Notes: generated from the letters alone by a model not told the origin. A stretch of DNA of 64,000 nucleotides from Phycisphaerae bacterium (GCA_022072505.1 JAJVHU010000013.1:62001-126000); one strand, 5' to 3'; shown: positions 9,371 to 18,375, counted from the stretch's first letter. Numbers and translations are program-made.

Positions 9371-9548
9371 ACGTCGACTGCGGTTGCAGAAGCAGAATGA
9401 CCGGGACCGTCTTGAGCGCGGTTTTCCCGATCGTGGTCATCAGGGTGCGGCGCGTGGTTCCAGACCGGTTGCCGGCGCCGTCGTTAACCTCCGAAGCGAC
9501 CCGAGTGTCCGGATCGTGGAAGTTTGCAGGATCAGGGAAAGCTGACAT
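9345..9548 (-). CDS. 67-aa putative small/precursor peptide
   Basis: MSAFPDPANFHDPDTRVASEVNDGAGNRSGTTRRTLMTTIGKTALKTVPVILLLQPQSTYAASQVSS; GGAG about 8 nt upstream of ATG; overlaps the PqqD-like start by 26 nt. Confidence 0.6.
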   Translation of the reverse strand: MSAFPDPANFHDPDTRVASEVNDGAGNRSGTTRRTLMTTIGKTALKTVPVILLLQPQSTYAASQVSS

Positions 9549-9752
9549 CGGCGGCTCCGGTGTACGCGCGCCGGGGGACCACCCCGATCCGGCGATGCGG
9601 TTTTATCGGCGGGAACAAAGGGGGAGTCCGAATTCGCGGTGGGCAGTTCTATTTTCTGCGGGACAAGTTAAATTTTATCGTTAAAAAGTAATTTTAAGTT
9701 TCAATTTCACTTCAGAAAAGGCCTCGGAGCTTGCGTTTTTACGGTTCTCCTC

Positions 9753-9781
9753 TTGCAACCGGCAGGTCAAGGCCTTATATT
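9753..9781 (+). promoter_or_regulatory. Putative sigma-70 promoter of the PEP-CTERM gene
   Basis: TTGCAA-N17-TATATT. Confidence 0.55.
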
Positions 9782-9933
9782 ACGTCCTCTCAAAGTGCTG
9801 AGAGATGGGTTCGCTCATCCTTCGGCTGCGAGTCTCGCCCGTGGTGGAGAGCGGGCGATCAGGAGGTGGAGAAAGTCACGCAATCATTGTAGATTCGTCG
9901 TGCGTCATTTTCGGGAGGAGGCGGGGTTCAGAC

Positions 9934-10626
9934 ATGCGTAGTATGAAACTGATGGGTGCGGCGCTGCTTGCGGGGGTTGCCGCCCCGGCGATGGCGGGGG
10001 TGATCGTTCAGACCAAGACGGCCACGTTCCAGAGCGACCTGAACAATGACGTGGTCCTGACGTTCGACTCGTTCGACACGCAGGGCGGAACGCTGATTCT
10101 TCAGGGGGTTCGCGTGGATATTCGTCACGCCGGCGGCGCGATTCTTCGCGCCGACAATGACGACACGTTCCAGGGCGCGACGGTGAACGGCCGCGTCATC
10201 CGGGCGTGGTCGCTGACCGGGCCGGATGCGTTCGCCGCGGACAGCGAAACCATCATGACGCCGACGGTCGATCTGACGGCGGATGACGGCGACGGAGCGG
10301 CGTTCGACGCGACGCCTCCGGACGGCACGGACTTCGGGTCGGTCTCCTACGGGCCGGATTTCTCGGCCACACTGAACCCGAATTCCGCCCTGTATGCGAC
10401 GAACGGCGCGGGCACGGTGGATTTCACGACGGATGTGCTCCTGATGGTCAATGACCTTCAGTTCGTGGTCGAGCCGGACGTCTGGCAGCTTGAGGTTCAG
10501 GCGCCGTACCTCGACGTCGAGGTGACGCTGACCTACGAGTTCACGGTCGTTCCGGTTCCGGCTGGCGTCTGGTTGGCCGCCTTCGGGCTTGGCGTCGCCG
10601 GTTGGATTCGCAAGCGCGTCGCCTGA
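9934..10626 (+). CDS. Secreted protein with VPxPA-type PEP-CTERM sorting signal
   Basis: Signal peptide MKLMGAALLAGVAAPAMA; C-terminus VPVPAGVWLAAFGLGVAGWIRKRVA. Confidence 0.75.
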   Translation: MRSMKLMGAALLAGVAAPAMAGVIVQTKTATFQSDLNNDVVLTFDSFDTQGGTLILQGVRVDIRHAGGAILRADNDDTFQGATVNGRVIRAWSLTGPDAFAADSETIMTPTVDLTADDGDGAAFDATPPDGTDFGSVSYGPDFSATLNPNSALYATNGAGTVDFTTDVLLMVNDLQFVVEPDVWQLEVQAPYLDVEVTLTYEFTVVPVPAGVWLAAFGLGVAGWIRKRVA

Positions 10627-10684
10627 GCCGGGGCGCTCTCGGGGTCCGTCCGAAAGGTGGGCGCCGGATCAATGAGTACGTTCA

Positions 10685-10712
10685 GACCGCGGGGGTTCTC
10701 CGCGGTCTTTTC
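10685..10712 (+). terminator. Intrinsic terminator
   Basis: GACCGCGG-ggttctt-type loop-CCGCGGTC followed by TTTT. Confidence 0.75.
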
Positions 10713-10775
10713 ATTTGCTGCGGGCGAGGGCGGGTTGCGGATGCAATCCGGCGCGGCGCGGATACACTTCGGCTC

Positions 10776-11474
10776 ATGAAGTCGCAAACAAAGCGTGGGT
10801 GGTTCCTGCTGCTGGCGGCAGGCGTTTTCGGAAGTGCGACCGGCTGCGGGCGCGACGCCCGCCTCGCCGGAAAGCAGGTTCGTGATGTTCAGGTGCGCGC
10901 CGTCGAGCACTTCGGAATCCGACTCGACGCCGCCGCGAGCGCCGAGCAGGTGGTTGAGGTGCTGGTGCGGGCCTTGCACGCGGACGTGAACGCGCCGACC
11001 CGCGCGGACCGCGATGCGGCGATCGACATTCAGCTCGATGTTTGCGCGGCGGAAACGCTCAGCCGGAGCAAGCACGCCGGGCGGACGCGCGAGGAGTGGT
11101 TGTACCAAGGGGTGTCGTCGTGGGCGCCGGCGGTGGCGCACTACCTGCGGGGCGATGAATCCCGCCTGTCAGCGGTGCTGGGCTCCGTGGTCGCGGTCGA
11201 GCATGAGGATGGCGGCGAACCTGTCGCGGAGGCGCGACTGACGCTTTCGGATCCGGCGGATCCGAGCGGGGGCGTGTACGCGATTGTGCGGCTGGTGCGT
11301 GAGATCGCTGCCGGCGGCTCCGGCTCGGAGGCCGCGAAGTTCTGGCGTGTCTCGGGGGTCTACTTTCAGCCCGGACGCCGCCCGGCGCCTGCGCCGCAGA
11401 GCAACACGGCGCACGACGTCGCTTCCGAAGCCCGCCCTGCAAACGCATCGGCGCCGACACAACAAGGCCGGTGA
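10776..11474 (+). CDS. Hypothetical lipoprotein
   Basis: MKSQTKRGWFLLLAAGVFGSATGCGRD lipobox-like signal. Confidence 0.6.
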   Translation: MKSQTKRGWFLLLAAGVFGSATGCGRDARLAGKQVRDVQVRAVEHFGIRLDAAASAEQVVEVLVRALHADVNAPTRADRDAAIDIQLDVCAAETLSRSKHAGRTREEWLYQGVSSWAPAVAHYLRGDESRLSAVLGSVVAVEHEDGGEPVAEARLTLSDPADPSGGVYAIVRLVREIAAGGSGSEAAKFWRVSGVYFQPGRRPAPAPQSNTAHDVASEARPANASAPTQQGR

Positions 11475-11635
11475 TCCGCGAAAGCACCTCGCCGGGGACG
11501 CCCGGACGCCGAAGACACGGGCCGGGATTGCAGGTTGCGCCTTGCGACACGCCGTGATGCCGCAGACGGTCGATGCGTCGCGGCGTCCGGAGGGTGCGGC
11601 CGCGGGTCGGAGGGGGGCACCCGGGTTGCGATCGC

Positions 11636-12037
11636 TCAATGCCCCGGGACGATCGCCAGCCCTCCCGAAGCCCAGGTGAACTTTCGCGGCGAGCCCTTCG
11701 GGTAATCCACCTTGAGTCGTCGGCGATTGCGGCCGAGTTCCTCGATCTGCCTGAGATCCACCGCCTCGCCCTGGCGGGCCAGGTTCTCCGCTTCCGCCGA
11801 GGTCAGCGGGAGGCGGTCCCAGTATTGCGGGTCGTCGCCGTCGATCCAGTCGACGAACTCGGTGAAGATCGAGACGAACATCTGGCGACAATCCGGACAA
11901 CGAAAAAGCGTGACGCCGAAGTGCGAGTCGTCCACGAGGCAGTCGCAAGGCTCAAGCTTGTGATTCCACGCGGCTTCGGGATCCGGTCCGAAGCATCGCG
12001 GACATCCGAACTCGCCCGTCATCCGCGGCCCTGACAT
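11636..12037 (-). CDS. Small CxxC-containing hypothetical protein
   Basis: FGCPRCFGPD...CDCLVDDSHFGVTLFRCPDCRQMF. Confidence 0.55.
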   Translation of the reverse strand: MSGPRMTGEFGCPRCFGPDPEAAWNHKLEPCDCLVDDSHFGVTLFRCPDCRQMFVSIFTEFVDWIDGDDPQYWDRLPLTSAEAENLARQGEAVDLRQIEELGRNRRRLKVDYPKGSPRKFTWASGGLAIVPGH

Positions 12038-12094
12038 CCGGGGCTTCCTTCGTGGTTTCGTTGTCGCAACCGGATCATTGCGCCGCGGCGCGCG

Positions 12095-12763
12095 TCATGC
12101 GGTTCGCGTCCGACGGAGCATTGCCGCCGCCAGCGCCAGCATCGCCAACGTCGCCGGTTCGGGCGTCAGCACGACGGTATCCAGCCCGTTTACCTGATTG
12201 CCGCCGCGGTAATCCCCGCGCAACATGAGTTCCTCCAGCCCGCCCAGCACGAAGCGCATATCCGCCTCCGTTGCAGGAAGCCCGGTCTGCTCGTTTTTCC
12301 AGCCGGCGGTGTCGCGCAGGATCACCTCGTAGGAGGTCCACGACTCGTTCGGCGTCTTCGAGTCATCAAAGGAAAGCGTCAACGCACCTCGCGTCAGCAG
12401 GACATCCTGCTGCGTCAAAAACATGTCGTTGACCGGCATCCCCTCACCGGGCAGTGAAATCAGGTCGAAGGACAGCGATCCGCCGTAAGCGGGGGATACG
12501 TCGCCGAGGAAGGCGTCCGGCGCTGTCCAGAACCACCGCTGCCCGCCGATCCGCTGATCGACGCCGGAAATGTATCCTCCCGGGTTCCCCCCGCTGTTGA
12601 GATGCTGCGGAACGAAGATGTCCCCGCGGAAGGAAATCCGCCACCCCTCGTCCGTCTCATCGAACGTGCTCGTCGCGATTACGTCCGCCTGAGCGACCCC
12701 CTCCGATGTCGTCCCCGCCGCCAGCGCGCAACCCAGCGCGCAGACCCACCCGCGATCCTTCAT
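12095..12763 (-). CDS. Laminin-B-like secreted protein with PEP-CTERM sorting signal
   Basis: STFDETDEGW...; C-terminal LTPEPATLAMLALAAAMLRRTRTA; ATG at 12763. Confidence 0.75.
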   Translation of the reverse strand: MKDRGWVCALGCALAAGTTSEGVAQADVIATSTFDETDEGWRISFRGDIFVPQHLNSGGNPGGYISGVDQRIGGQRWFWTAPDAFLGDVSPAYGGSLSFDLISLPGEGMPVNDMFLTQQDVLLTRGALTLSFDDSKTPNESWTSYEVILRDTAGWKNEQTGLPATEADMRFVLGGLEELMLRGDYRGGNQVNGLDTVVLTPEPATLAMLALAAAMLRRTRTA

Positions 12764-13012
12764 CGTTTCCGCCTCCGGTGGATCCGGTTCGACTGCGCCG
12801 ACGCAACCCGCCCCCGACCTTGCGCGCATTCACTCCGCGCGCAAAGCCGCCGGCGCCGATCCGTCTCCTTGTAAGAAAGATCGGTCCGACCGGAGTCCGG
12901 CATTCAGCGGATTCTTAAAGGATTTTCACCGGACGGCTGTGAGTTTTTCGGCAGGAGGCGGCGTTCGCTGTCTTCAAGCTTCAGCCGGGCAGTGAATTGC
13001 GCTCGATCGGCG

Positions 13013-13759
13013 TCAGCACGGTGGAATTCGTCGCTCATGCAGCAACCGGTAGACGGAGGTCGCCTCCTCCAGCAGCGCCCGGTACTGAACCGGAAGCGCC
13101 TCCGTTCTTGGGCGGTACGTTTCGAACCCGGTGGATTTCTCAACCGCCGCGTACCAGTGCTTCGCCCAGATGCCGTCCGTCGGGCGCGGTCCGGCGGGCC
13201 ACGCCAGCATCTCCTCCACAAACGCGACGCCAAGCCGGTCGCACAGCGCCGACAGCATCTCCCTGGGATGTTCCAGCACGTCCCGGGCATCGAGAATCGG
13301 CGGGGTCTGCCCGGTGCGTTGCTCCTGCCGACGCATGATTCCGATCTGCTGGACCAGCCCCGTGTCCGCCAAGGTGACGTGCGGCGTCACCTTGATCAGC
13401 GAAAGCAGCATTTCCCGCGGGTCACGGATGAGGAATGCGTGCGTCAATTGATCAAGCCAGGCGTCGTCCATCCCCGGCAGGAGGTGATGCGCCATGTGTT
13501 TCTGGAAAAAGATCGTTTTGCCTTGGGGGATGGGCCCTGTCAGCCAGGCGACGACCTTGCGCCAGTCCGTTTCGTGATGAGTGACGACCTCGTCTCGCCC
13601 GGGATGAGGCAATCCGGTGATCGCGAGGTAATGCGCATAAAGGGGCTCGTCGCAGACGAACGTGTCAGGGCGATTCCCCCAGGCGCGCATCATCGCGGTC
13701 GAGATGTTGCGCGGTCCGGACCACATCGCGAGGCGCAGGTTTCCAGGCTCGTTGGACAC
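13013..13759 (-). CDS. Sulfotransferase-like family protein (GTG start)
   Basis: LAMWSGPRNISTAMMRAWGNRPDTFVCDEPLYAHYL resembles the PAPS-binding N-terminus of sulfotransferase-like proteins. Confidence 0.65.
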   Translation of the reverse strand: MSNEPGNLRLAMWSGPRNISTAMMRAWGNRPDTFVCDEPLYAHYLAITGLPHPGRDEVVTHHETDWRKVVAWLTGPIPQGKTIFFQKHMAHHLLPGMDDAWLDQLTHAFLIRDPREMLLSLIKVTPHVTLADTGLVQQIGIMRRQEQRTGQTPPILDARDVLEHPREMLSALCDRLGVAFVEEMLAWPAGPRPTDGIWAKHWYAAVEKSTGFETYRPRTEALPVQYRALLEEATSVYRLLHERRIPPC

Positions 13760-13911
13760 GGGGGCAGCATGTCGGGGACGGGGGTCGCCGGCAAGTCCTC
13801 TAACGGCAGGGGTCAGAGGGCTTTGCGTCCTGTGATCCGATTCTGGTGTTCGCACGTCTGAAACGGGGTCAATTCGGACGTTCGATCCGATCCGGGACGG
13901 AATTCTGAAGG

Positions 13912-13941
13912 ATTGACGCCGCCGGTATCACTGCGGTATAA
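13912..13941 (+). promoter_or_regulatory. Putative sigma-70 promoter
   Basis: TTGACG-N18-TATAAT upstream of the protease-like gene. Confidence 0.6.
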
Positions 13942-14052
13942 TCCACGATGTCGTGTTTCGGGCCGGTGTGACCGCAGTGGGGACGCGGTCTTCTCCTACC
14001 CCGCCGGTCCGGGGGCATCTTCGGGGTCTTCTGTTCAGCGAGGAGAGGTACA

Positions 14053-15408
14053 ATGAGGCATTGGGTAAAAGGGATGGCGCTGCTTGTGGCGGCGTTGGCG
14101 ACGGGCGCAGGGATGGCGAGGGCGGATGAACTGTATCATCCTACGGCGCCCATGCCGTTCGACGACGTCGAGTATCGTCTGGATTCCGGCAAGCAAGGCA
14201 ACCCGGACGACGAAGTGAAGATGGTTTGGTCGCACATCGTCAACCTTCCGGATTACGTGTCGTTGAGGTTGCACTTCGGGATGGTTTCCCTGGAGCCGGG
14301 AAGCGTGGTCCGCGTGGCTTCGGCGTTCGACAACGATGACCAGGTGTTTGACGGCGAACTCTTCACCGAATGGTTCAACACGACGGCGTATTTCAACGGT
14401 GACACCCTGTCGATCGAGTTGTGGGCCGCCCCTGGAACGACGAGCAATCGAATCGTACTGGATCATGTTGAAGCCGGGTTGCCGCCGCATCCGGTTGATG
14501 ACGGCATCATCACCGGCTCGTCGGGACAATGCGGTATCTGCGGAGGTACGGACGATCGGACGCCGTCCAGCATGGACTGGTCGGGGCGCATCATGAGCAT
14601 CGGATGCACGGGCTCCGTCTACAACACGGAGTCATGCGTCGTTTCGGCGGGCCACTGCCGCGTGACCGGCGTCATTCAGTTCCGGGTTCCGAACTCGAAC
14701 AGCAATTGCTCGACGAACAATCCCCCCGCCGCCGATCAGTTCCCGATCAGCGGGGGCCAGTCCCGCAACGGCGGGGTCGGCGCGGACTGGTGGGTGGCGA
14801 CGACCGGGACCAACAGCATGGGGCAACGTCCCTACGATCGGTACGGCGTGTTCATGCCCATCGCCAGCGCTCCGGCGAACGCCGGCGACACGGGAACCTT
14901 GTGGGGCTACGGCGTGGACCAGACCTGCTCGCGCAGCCAGACGCAGCAGACCCACAGCGGGGCGATCAATCAAAGATTGGCGGATCACTATCGGTACAGC
15001 ATCGACCTCCGCGGAGGCAATTCGGGGTCCGGTTTGATCGTTAACAACGCCATTGCGGGAATCGTGACGCATTGCCCGTGTCCGAATTACGCGACCCGTC
15101 ACGACAACGCGGACTTCGCGGCGGCGCGGGACGCGGTGTGTCCGGACAGCGGCGGCGTCGAGTGCTCGAACGTGAAGCGTCTGAAGGCCCGCTGCCGCGA
15201 CAACGGCGCGATCAAGGGGACGGTCATCTTGCTGGACAACAGCAATGACGGCGACACGGTGACGGTCAGCATCGACAACACGCTGGACCTCGTCATCACG
15301 GTGGTGGACAACAAGGCGAAGTTCAACGTCTGCTGCTACTCCGGGACGCATAACGTGTCCTTGAAGGATCCGTCCAACTGCGCGTCGACGAACGTGAGCT
15401 GCCCGTAA
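14053..15408 (+). CDS. Secreted trypsin-like serine protease
   Basis: CTGSVYNTESCVVSAGHC (His) and DLRGGNSGSGLIVNNAIAGIVTHC (Ser); signal peptide. Confidence 0.7.
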   Translation: MRHWVKGMALLVAALATGAGMARADELYHPTAPMPFDDVEYRLDSGKQGNPDDEVKMVWSHIVNLPDYVSLRLHFGMVSLEPGSVVRVASAFDNDDQVFDGELFTEWFNTTAYFNGDTLSIELWAAPGTTSNRIVLDHVEAGLPPHPVDDGIITGSSGQCGICGGTDDRTPSSMDWSGRIMSIGCTGSVYNTESCVVSAGHCRVTGVIQFRVPNSNSNCSTNNPPAADQFPISGGQSRNGGVGADWWVATTGTNSMGQRPYDRYGVFMPIASAPANAGDTGTLWGYGVDQTCSRSQTQQTHSGAINQRLADHYRYSIDLRGGNSGSGLIVNNAIAGIVTHCPCPNYATRHDNADFAAARDAVCPDSGGVECSNVKRLKARCRDNGAIKGTVILLDNSNDGDTVTVSIDNTLDLVITVVDNKAKFNVCCYSGTHNVSLKDPSNCASTNVSCP

Positions 15409-15454
15409 CGCGGGAACGCACGACGTTCGCCTGACGAGGGCGGTCTGAAAAAAC

Positions 15455-15489
15455 GCGGCCCGGCTGATCTTCGTGTCGGCCGGGCCGCT
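15455..15489 (+). terminator. Intrinsic terminator-like hairpin
   Basis: GCGGCCCGGC ... GCCGGGCCGC stem followed by a short T-rich stretch. Confidence 0.6.
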
Positions 15490-15539
15490 CTTGTTCGTTC
15501 CTGACGCCTCGTGTTTCACCGTCCGGTCGGAGCATTGAT

Positions 15540-15818
15540 GTGCCGGTCGCCCGTTTCACGCCGCACCTTCACCGCTACTTTCCCACCCTTCCGCGCGAGG
15601 GGTTGAGAGTCGAAGGAACGACGGTGCGCGAGGTTCTGACGAAGATCGAGGAGCGCTTTGAGGGGATTTCCGACTATATCGTGGATGAGGCCGGCGCTGT
15701 AAGGAAGCACGTCAACGTTTTCGTCGGGACCGAGCTGATCCGCGATCGCGCCGCGCTTTCGGATCCGGTTTCAGACGCCTCGGAGGTCTACTTTTTCCAG
15801 GCTTTGTCCGGGGGTTAA
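15540..15818 (+). CDS. MoaD/ThiS-family ubiquitin-like sulfur-carrier protein (GTG start)
   Basis: 92 aa; TVREVLTKIEERFEGISDYIVDEAGAVRKHVNVFVG...EVYFFQALSGG ending in Gly-Gly. Confidence 0.8.
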   Translation: MPVARFTPHLHRYFPTLPREGLRVEGTTVREVLTKIEERFEGISDYIVDEAGAVRKHVNVFVGTELIRDRAALSDPVSDASEVYFFQALSGG

Positions 15819-15849
15819 GGACCAAGTCGACGCGCGGGCTGCAACGTCT

Positions 15850-17115
15850 TCAGGTTTTGACGCGGCGGATGTCGGCGCCGACGGCGCGGAGCTTCTCCTC
15901 GATGCGTTCGTAGCCGCGGTCGATGTGGTAGACGCGCTGGACGACGGTGCGCCCCCTGGCGATCAGACCGGCGAGGACGAGGGCGGCGGAGGCGCGGAGG
16001 TCGGACGCCATCACCGGCGCGCCGACGAGCTGTTTGACGCCTTCGATGATGACGGTCGGTCCTTCCTTGCGGAGCTGCGCGCCCATCCGGTTCAGCTCGG
16101 CGACGTGAAGGAAGCGGTCGGGGTAGATCTTCTCCGTGAGGATGCTGTTGCCGTCGGCGAGGGCGAGGAGCGCCATCATCTGGGCCTGAAGGTCCGTCGG
16201 GAATCCGGGGTAGGGCTGGGTCGTGATCTCGATCGGTTCGAGGCGGCGGGCGGCGGAGACATTGACGCCGGTCGCGGTCCGCTTCACGAGGACGCCGACG
16301 CGGCGCAGGGCGTCCACGGCGGCGACCAGGTGATCGAGGCGGGCGCCGGCGAGTTCGAGTTCTCCGTTGGTGATGGCGGCGGCGATCATGAACGTTCCGG
16401 CTTCGATGCGGTCGGGGATGATCGTGTGCTCGACGCCGCGGAGGGCGTCCACGCCTTCGATGACGATGCGCGGCGTGCCGTGTCCGCTGATGCGGGCGCC
16501 GCAGGCGTTGAGGTAGACGGCGAGGTCGGCGACTTCGGGCTCGCAGGCGGCGGATTCGATCACGGTGGCGCCGTCGGCGAGGACGGCGGCCATCATGACG
16601 TTGGCGGTGGCGGTGACGGACGAGCCGAAGGGTCCCCCGAGGAAGACTTCGGTTCCGGCGAGCCGCTTGGTCTTGAGGACGACGTCGCCGTTGGCGAGGT
16701 CATAATCGGCGCCGAGCGCCTGGCAGCCGCGGACGTGCAGGTCGATCGGGCGGAAGCCGATGGCGCATCCGCCGGGCATCGCGACGCGCGCGGTCTTTCG
16801 TTTGCCCAGCAGGGGACCGAGGACGCAGACGCTGGCGCGCATCTGGCTCACCAGTTCATAACGGGCGTGGCTGTTGCTCTCATCTTCGACCTTGAGGCGC
16901 AGGATGCCGGGTTCGACGCGCCGGACGGAGACGCCGAGCTGCGCGAGCAGTTCGCCCATCAACTCGACATCCTTGAGGTCCGGGACGTTCCGGAGGATTG
17001 TTTCGCCTTCGGTGAGCAGCGCCGCCGCCATCAGGGGGAGCGCCGCGTTCTTGGATCCGCCGATCTGGATGGTTCCGCGAAGCCGATTGCCGCCGTGGAT
17101 TTCGAAGACGTCCAT
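15850..17115 (-). CDS. murA: UDP-N-acetylglucosamine 1-carboxyvinyltransferase
   Basis: GGNRLRGTIQIGGSKNAALPLMAAALLTEG, MPGGCAIGFRPIDLH, FPTDLQAQMMAL. Confidence 0.95.
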   Translation of the reverse strand: MDVFEIHGGNRLRGTIQIGGSKNAALPLMAAALLTEGETILRNVPDLKDVELMGELLAQLGVSVRRVEPGILRLKVEDESNSHARYELVSQMRASVCVLGPLLGKRKTARVAMPGGCAIGFRPIDLHVRGCQALGADYDLANGDVVLKTKRLAGTEVFLGGPFGSSVTATANVMMAAVLADGATVIESAACEPEVADLAVYLNACGARISGHGTPRIVIEGVDALRGVEHTIIPDRIEAGTFMIAAAITNGELELAGARLDHLVAAVDALRRVGVLVKRTATGVNVSAARRLEPIEITTQPYPGFPTDLQAQMMALLALADGNSILTEKIYPDRFLHVAELNRMGAQLRKEGPTVIIEGVKQLVGAPVMASDLRASAALVLAGLIARGRTVVQRVYHIDRGYERIEEKLRAVGADIRRVKT

Positions 17116-17236
17116 GTCCGCGCTCCGGGAGAAAGACAGGGTCGCGGCGCGGGCCGCGCAACGCCGATCGCCTCGCGCGCTTCACCCTCCGCGAGGGTGC
17201 GCGCCCGCCGCGCGCGTGCCGATCGCATCGCCCCTC

Positions 17237-18142
17237 TTACTTACGCTCGTCGATGACGAAATGCAAGACGCGCTCGCGTCCGGTGGTGCGATCGCGTCCC
17301 GAGGCGACACGGCGGAACCCGGCGGTCGTGAAGATGTCCGCGACCGCGTCGGCCTGATGATCGCCGATCTCGAGGAAGATCGCGCCGCGATCGGCGAGGA
17401 CGGCTCGCGCGCCGGCGGCGGTGCGGCGGTAGAAATCCAGCCCGTCCGCGCCGTCGGTCAGCGCCGGGCGAGGCTCAAAGTCACGGATGCCGGGAGCCAG
17501 TTCCGCCACGGCGGCGGCGGCGATGTAAGGCGGGTTGGCGACGACCAGGTCAAACCCTCCCGGGGGGATGAGTTCGGGCGGGAGCGCCAGCCAGTCCGCG
17601 ACGGCGGCGGTCAAGCGGTCGCTGACGCCGAGTCGTCGGGCGTTTTCCTGGGCTACGACGACGGCTGCGGGACTGATATCGATGCCCACGCCGGTCGCGG
17701 CGGGCAGTTGCTTCAGAATGCTGATGATGATGCATCCGCTGCCGACGCCGAGTTCCAGGATGCGGGGGTTCGGGTGGGAGGCGCGGGCGCGGTCGTCCAA
17801 GACGGATTCGACGAGCAGTTCTGTCTCCGGTCTGGGGATGAGGACGTCGGGGGTGACGTGGAATTCGAGGGAGAAGAACTCGCGTCGTCCGGTCAGATAA
17901 GCGACAGGCTCGGCCGCCGCCGCCCGTTTGACCAGCTCGCGGAGGCGGGATCGCTGGTCGTCGTCGGGAACGCGGTCGAACCGGGCGTAAAGCTCGATCC
18001 TGCGGCACCGGAGGACGTGGGCGAGGAGGACTTCGGCGCAGAGGCGGGCGTCGTCGACTCCTCTTTCGGCGAGGAAATCGCGGGACGAGGTGAGAAGCCG
18101 CTGGACGGTCCAAGGCGTGGCGAGATCGGGCGAGGAAGACAT
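17237..18142 (-). CDS. prmC: Release factor glutamine N5-methyltransferase
   Basis: VLIPRPETELLVE, ILELGVGSGCIIISI, DLVVANPPYI. Confidence 0.93.
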   Translation of the reverse strand: MSSSPDLATPWTVQRLLTSSRDFLAERGVDDARLCAEVLLAHVLRCRRIELYARFDRVPDDDQRSRLRELVKRAAAAEPVAYLTGRREFFSLEFHVTPDVLIPRPETELLVESVLDDRARASHPNPRILELGVGSGCIIISILKQLPAATGVGIDISPAAVVVAQENARRLGVSDRLTAAVADWLALPPELIPPGGFDLVVANPPYIAAAAVAELAPGIRDFEPRPALTDGADGLDFYRRTAAGARAVLADRGAIFLEIGDHQADAVADIFTTAGFRRVASGRDRTTGRERVLHFVIDERK

Positions 18143-18375
18143 TAAGGCAATCTAGCGGATCGAGGCGTAGAGGCAAACGAAGGGGCGGTCTGGGGTTTGT
18201 TGAGGAATCTGGCGCATCGACAGCGGGGGCGACGGCGGAGAGGCCGGTTTGCGTGTATATTTCACAAACGTTTATTATGAAATAACTTACGTATTTTTTC
18301 CTGGAACAAGTTTGCGCTGTTTTGGATTCTCGGGTCGAGGGATGGGACTGCGGCGGCGTGGGGGCGTGGGATGGT

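Noticed and set aside
9787-9930. Possible c-di-GMP (GEMM) riboswitch
   Set aside because: Hairpins present but the conserved GEMM core sequences are not.
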